This document shows, one piece after another, positions 51,540 to 54,791 of a stretch of 54,791 nt of DNA; positions within the stretch are counted from its first letter, which is position 1; every line of letters begins with the position of its first letter. The notes under the pieces were generated by a model. That model saw only the letters and a list, made by a program, of their open reading frames with translations. It had not been told where the DNA came from and did not search any database. Position numbers and translations under genes: made by a program. The stretch lies in contig CAZAAC010000014.1 of assembly GCA_964483155.1 (NCBI GenBank), forward strand, positions 1 to 54,791. The letters are read 5' to 3'. The DNA comes from JAAYYM01 sp964483155 (lineage in GTDB: Bacteria; Bacillota; Clostridia; Lachnospirales; Lachnospiraceae).

Positions 51540-52979
51540 CTATATAAAATCTTTATTGAAAGCAACCACTATTTTAGAGTTTCCTCCAGATTTCGTAACA
51601 TCGAGCATACTTATTTGACATTCACGTGCAATGATTTCCATCACTCGCGGTGCGCAAAATCCGCCCTGACATCTTCCCATTCCCGCTCTTGTTCTTCGCT
51701 TAATACCGTCGAGTGATTTTGCACCGAGTGGGCGCCTGATTGCATCTATTATTTCACCTTCTGTAATCATTTCACACCTACAAATAATATTGCCATAAGC
51801 AGGTGCATTCATAATAAGCTGTTTTCTTTCTTCAAAAGATAGCATTTTAGGATTTAATATCTTTTTTCTGGTTCCTTTATAATTTAAATTTTTATTCAAA
51901 TTTAGTTTTATCTTTAAAATATCAGCCACTTTTTCTCCAATTGCTGGACATGCGCTAAGTCCTGGTGATTCGATTCCCGAACAATCAATAAATCCTTCTG
52001 CATCAATTGCTTCCTCAACAATAAAATCATGATTATCCTCACGCGCCCGAAGTCCTGCAAATGATGTGATTACCTGACGTATTGGAAGATTTTTAACATT
52101 TAATCCTGCCTTGTTAATCAATTCCTCTATGCCCTCACTTGTTGTATTTACACCCTCCTTATTTTTAATATCGACTGCCGTCGGTCCAATCAGAAGATTT
52201 CCATGTATCGTTGGCGTTATCAGTACTCCTTTTCCATGTTCTGCATTTGGTAATGCAAAAATGATTCTCCCCACATAATTTCCAGCACTTTTATCAAGCA
52301 GACAATAATCACCTCGTCTTGGTGTAATATGAATCTTATGTTCACATACCATATTATGAAATTTATCTGCATAAACACCTGCAGCATTGACTATATAGCT
52401 TGTCTGAAATATACCCTTCGAAGTTTTTATTTCATACCCTGCATTTGTTTTTTTGATTTGTAAAACTTCTGTATTAAATTTAAATTCCACTCCATTTGTA
52501 TATGCATTTTCTGCAAGCGCAATATTTAAACTATAAGGACATGTAATGCCCGCCGTAGGGGCATATAGTGCAGCAACTGCTTCCTCCGTTATATTCGGTT
52601 CCATCTCTGCTATCTCTCTGCTCTCTAAAATACGAAGTCCTTTCACACCATTGCGGATTCCGCGATTATAAATATCCTGCAAAGCAGACATGTCCTCTTT
52701 TCTTCGACAAACCAAGAGTGATCCGCATCTGATAAATGGAAAATCCAATTCCTCGGATAAATGATCCATCATTTGGTTCCCACGAACATTCATTTTTGCC
52801 ATCATGCTTCCACTAGCTGCATCATATCCTGCATGAATAATGGCACTATTTGCTTTAGAAGTTCCACAGCATACATCTTCTTCTTTTTCCAATACACATA
52901 TTTTTGCCTGATAACGGGATATTTCCCTTGCAACAGCTGCTCCAGTAACGCCTGCACCAATAATAATTATGTCATACAT
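51540..52979 (-). CDS. GlpA-like glycerol-3-phosphate dehydrogenase with [2Fe-2S] tail
   Basis: A 479-aa FAD enzyme. The N-terminus has MYDIIIIGAGVTGAAVAREIS; the DAO body follows, with CCGTSKANSAIIHAGYDA. The C-terminal BFD-type domain holds CRCEMITEGEI and CQGGFCAPRV, four cysteines for a [2Fe-2S] cluster. It should oxidise glycerol 3-phosphate to DHAP without oxygen. The ATG after GTGGGG is chosen; the longer frame overlaps glpK. It is 13 bp after glpK. Confidence 0.9.
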   Translation of the reverse strand: MYDIIIIGAGVTGAAVAREISRYQAKICVLEKEEDVCCGTSKANSAIIHAGYDAASGSMMAKMNVRGNQMMDHLSEELDFPFIRCGSLLVCRRKEDMSALQDIYNRGIRNGVKGLRILESREIAEMEPNITEEAVAALYAPTAGITCPYSLNIALAENAYTNGVEFKFNTEVLQIKKTNAGYEIKTSKGIFQTSYIVNAAGVYADKFHNMVCEHKIHITPRRGDYCLLDKSAGNYVGRIIFALPNAEHGKGVLITPTIHGNLLIGPTAVDIKNKEGVNTTSEGIEELINKAGLNVKNLPIRQVITSFAGLRAREDNHDFIVEEAIDAEGFIDCSGIESPGLSACPAIGEKVADILKIKLNLNKNLNYKGTRKKILNPKMLSFEERKQLIMNAPAYGNIICRCEMITEGEIIDAIRRPLGAKSLDGIKRRTRAGMGRCQGGFCAPRVMEIIARECQISMLDVTKSGGNSKIVVAFNKDFI

Positions 52980-52992
52980 AGTAGCACCCCAC

Positions 52993-54489
52993 TTAGTCTT
53001 CTTTCGCCCATCCAAAAGAACATTTTACTGCTTTTCTCCACCCAAGCATTCTTTCTTTTCTTTCTATATCATCAATAGCAGGTCGGAATATATGATCAAT
53101 TTTCCAATTATCTAACACTTCTTCTTTGCTGCTCCAATATCCAACTGCTAAACCAGCCATATAAGCTGCTCCCATAGCGGTTGTTTCAACACATTTCGGA
53201 CGTTTTACTGGCACATCAATCATATCAGCCTGTGTTTGCATCAAATAATTGTTTGCACTTGCTCCACCATCTACCTTCAAAGAACTAAGACTGATTTTCG
53301 CATCTGCCTCCATAGCCTTTAGTACATCAGTCACCTGATACACAATAGAATCCATTGTGGCACGAATGATATGGTATTTATTGACACCTCGCGTTAGTCC
53401 GACTATTGTTCCTCTGGCATATTGATCCCAATATGGCGCACCAAGTCCCGTAAATGCTGGAACTACATAGCAACCATTTGCATCTTTTACCTTTTGCGCC
53501 ATATATTCTGTATCAGCGGCTGATTCCACCAGACCTAATTCATCACGTAGCCATTGTATTGCTGCACCTGCCACAAAAACAGACCCTTCTAATGCATATG
53601 TGACCTCTCCTTCAAGTCCCCATGCAATTGTAGTGATAAGTCCATTTTCAGAAAAAACTGGATTCTTTCCAGTATTCATCAGCAAAAAACTACCTGTTCC
53701 AAACGTAGTCTTTGCCTCGCCAGGCTGAAAACATGTTTGACCAAATAATGCTGCCTGCTGATCACCAAGTGCCCCGCCGATTGGGATTTCTCCTCCCAAA
53801 TAACTAGCATCAGCAAATCCATAAACACAACTTGAAGGCTTTACTTCTGGAAGCATAGACTTAGGAATATCTAATAGATCTAGCAATTCCTGATCCCATT
53901 CCAGCGTATTAATATTAAAAATAAGAGTTCTGGACGCATTAGAAAAATCAGTTATATGTACTCTGCCTTTTGTTAATTTCCAAATCAACCACGTTTCCAC
54001 CGTTCCAAAAAGCAAGTCCCCACGATTTGCTTTCTCTCTTGCTCCCTCCACATTGTCCAATATCCATTTGATTTTTGTTCCAGAAAAATATGCATCAATT
54101 ATGAGTCCTGTTTTTTTTCTAAACTTCTCTGTTAAACCCTGTTTTTTTAATTCATCGCAATATTCCGATGTTCTTCTGCATTGCCAAACTATACCTCGAT
54201 ATACTGTTTCTCCTGTGTTCTTATCCCACACGATAGTAGTCTCTCTCTGATTTGTAATTCCTATCGCTATAATATCCTCTGCAACTGCACCTATTTTTGC
54301 CATAGCCTCCACTGCAACACTCAATTGTGTGGACCAAATCGCTTCTGCATTATGTTCTACCCATCCTGGTTTTGGAAAGTGCTGTGTAAATTCCTTTTGT
54401 GCCATCCCACATATCTCGCCTTCTTTATTAAATAAAATACAGCGATTACTTGTTGTTCCAGCATCAAGTGCCATCACATACTTAGCCAT
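52993..54489 (-). CDS. glpK: Glycerol kinase
   Basis: A 498-aa FGGY kinase, full length: YVMALDAGTTSNRCILFNKEG, GITNQRETTIVWDKNTG, GALGDQQAALFGQ, GTGSFLLMNTG and DGGASANNYLMQTQAD. It makes glycerol 3-phosphate from glycerol and ATP. It heads the operon glpK, GlpA-like, FAD oxidoreductase, DUF1667. GAGGAG precedes the ATG. No glycerol facilitator is in the window; it may lie further right. Confidence 0.97.
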   Translation of the reverse strand: MAKYVMALDAGTTSNRCILFNKEGEICGMAQKEFTQHFPKPGWVEHNAEAIWSTQLSVAVEAMAKIGAVAEDIIAIGITNQRETTIVWDKNTGETVYRGIVWQCRRTSEYCDELKKQGLTEKFRKKTGLIIDAYFSGTKIKWILDNVEGAREKANRGDLLFGTVETWLIWKLTKGRVHITDFSNASRTLIFNINTLEWDQELLDLLDIPKSMLPEVKPSSCVYGFADASYLGGEIPIGGALGDQQAALFGQTCFQPGEAKTTFGTGSFLLMNTGKNPVFSENGLITTIAWGLEGEVTYALEGSVFVAGAAIQWLRDELGLVESAADTEYMAQKVKDANGCYVVPAFTGLGAPYWDQYARGTIVGLTRGVNKYHIIRATMDSIVYQVTDVLKAMEADAKISLSSLKVDGGASANNYLMQTQADMIDVPVKRPKCVETTAMGAAYMAGLAVGYWSSKEEVLDNWKIDHIFRPAIDDIERKERMLGWRKAVKCSFGWAKED

Positions 54490-54544
54490 TTCTTTTTCTC
54501 CTCAACATGTCCTTATTTCTTTATTACAATACTATTTCTATTTA

Positions 54545-54574
54545 AATATACATCACCAATTATCATTTTGTCCA
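54545..54574 (-). promoter_or_regulatory. Promoter of the glycerol operon
   Basis: On the minus strand TGGACA, an 18-base spacer and TATATT, about 55 bp before the start codon. Confidence 0.55.
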
Positions 54575-54613
54575 TACTACCAAATTGTTATGGCGTATGT
54601 TTTTGTTTGTAAC

Positions 54614-54626
54614 TCATGTGACATGA
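54614..54626. promoter_or_regulatory. 13-bp palindrome upstream of the glpK promoter
   Basis: TCATGT-G-ACATGA is perfect. It lies about 40 bp upstream of the predicted -35 box and could be an activator site. Confidence 0.4.
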
Positions 54627-54640
54627 CTGCAAATAAAATA

Positions 54641-54682
54641 AACTAGTTAATCCTACTTCAATTGAAGTTTGATCAACTAGTT
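54641..54682 (-). terminator. Long near-palindromic terminator
   Basis: The 42-bp element pairs 18 of 21 positions in each half: outer arms AACTAGTT with complement, and a perfect inner ACTTCAATTGAAGT. On the minus strand it is followed by TTATTTTATTTG, fitting a rho-independent terminator for the gene at the right edge. Confidence 0.65.
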
Positions 54683-54717
54683 CAAATTTTGAATTTATAA
54701 TGAGAATTTCTGCTTCT

Positions 54718-54791
54718 CTATGCTAGCTCGCTAGCCTTTTCCTTATAATGATATGTTTTTTCTAACATCATATCTTTTACCTTCATAAGTC
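54718..54791 (-). CDS. Possible 3' end of a gene running off the right edge
   Basis: The last 74 bases are open on the minus strand in one frame ending in TAG (…VKDMMLEKTYHYKEKASELA). The lysine-, glutamate- and methionine-rich end and the terminator after it suit the C-terminus of a protein encoded beyond the window. Only 24 codons are visible, so this is weak. Confidence 0.3.
   Translation of the reverse strand, partial: LMKVKDMMLEKTYHYKEKASELA

Noticed and set aside
1..54791. CRISPR arrays, intact insertion sequences, prophage genes
   Set aside because: No spaced direct repeats outside the protein repeat, no intact transposase or integrase, and no phage structural genes were seen.

Overview
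The window looks like chromosomal DNA from a low-GC anaerobic Firmicute, most likely a member of the Lachnospiraceae (Clostridia). The evidence is the AT-rich intergenic DNA with strong sigma-A promoters and Shine-Dalgarno sites, the Firmicute gene orders gdpP-rplI-dnaB and rpsF-ssb-rpsR, glycyl-radical fermentation genes, a MecA homologue, and families common in gut Clostridia (DUF4867, DUF5685, C_GCAxxG_C_C, DUF1667). No intact mobile element, CRISPR array, tRNA or rRNA gene was seen. The only trace of mobile DNA is a possible 25-codon transposase relic near 9.3 kb. The family assignment is my inference.

Left part (1-12.5 kb): a DUF402 gene cut by the window edge; a minus-strand set with a coiled-coil cell-wall hydrolase, dCMP deaminase, upp, rpiB and a Sua5-type tRNA modification enzyme; then a pyruvate formate-lyase (PFL) locus of unusual form. 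The PFL body (678 aa) stops where the glycyl-radical domain should begin. That domain is a separate 80-aa gene. Between the two lies a 68-aa gene whose N-terminal half aligns without gaps to the N-terminal half of the radical domain but which ends in a three-cysteine segment. A divergent DUF1858 gene, mecA, a candidate 218-nt structured RNA, an SH3-GH18 membrane protein, and a pflA-ferredoxin pair follow.

Centre (12.5-23.1 kb): replication and translation genes (dnaB, rplI, gdpP; rpsF, ssb, rpsR), an exported alanine-rich protein built of seven 29-residue repeats, a zinc phospholipase C-like protein, and a compact minus-strand set: AAC(3)-type acetyltransferase, DUF4910 aminopeptidase-like protein, acyl carrier protein, MaoC dehydratase, Sir2 deacylase and DUF951.

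Sugar region (23.3-38.5 kb): an L-fucose/L-arabinose isomerase-type enzyme with DUF4867, a ROK repressor convergent with xylulokinase, a GH3 beta-xylosidase/glucosidase, a three-gene sugar ABC transporter, an AraC regulator and a polysaccharide deacetylase. A shared 21-bp operator lies at the ROK, xylB and DUF4867-isomerase promoters, which ties these genes into one predicted pentose regulon. A J-domain/DUF5685/zinc-ribbon trio sits inside this region.

Right part (38.5-54.8 kb): MATE exporter, purN, DNA glycosylase, Smr protein, a coiled-coil protein of unknown function, histidine phosphatase, shikimate kinase, azlCD with a divergent LysR regulator, proA, a PIN-PhoH ATPase, and a glycerol catabolic operon (glpK, GlpA-like dehydrogenase, FAD oxidoreductase, DUF1667) followed by an MGMT-like gene and a YhhN-family gene.
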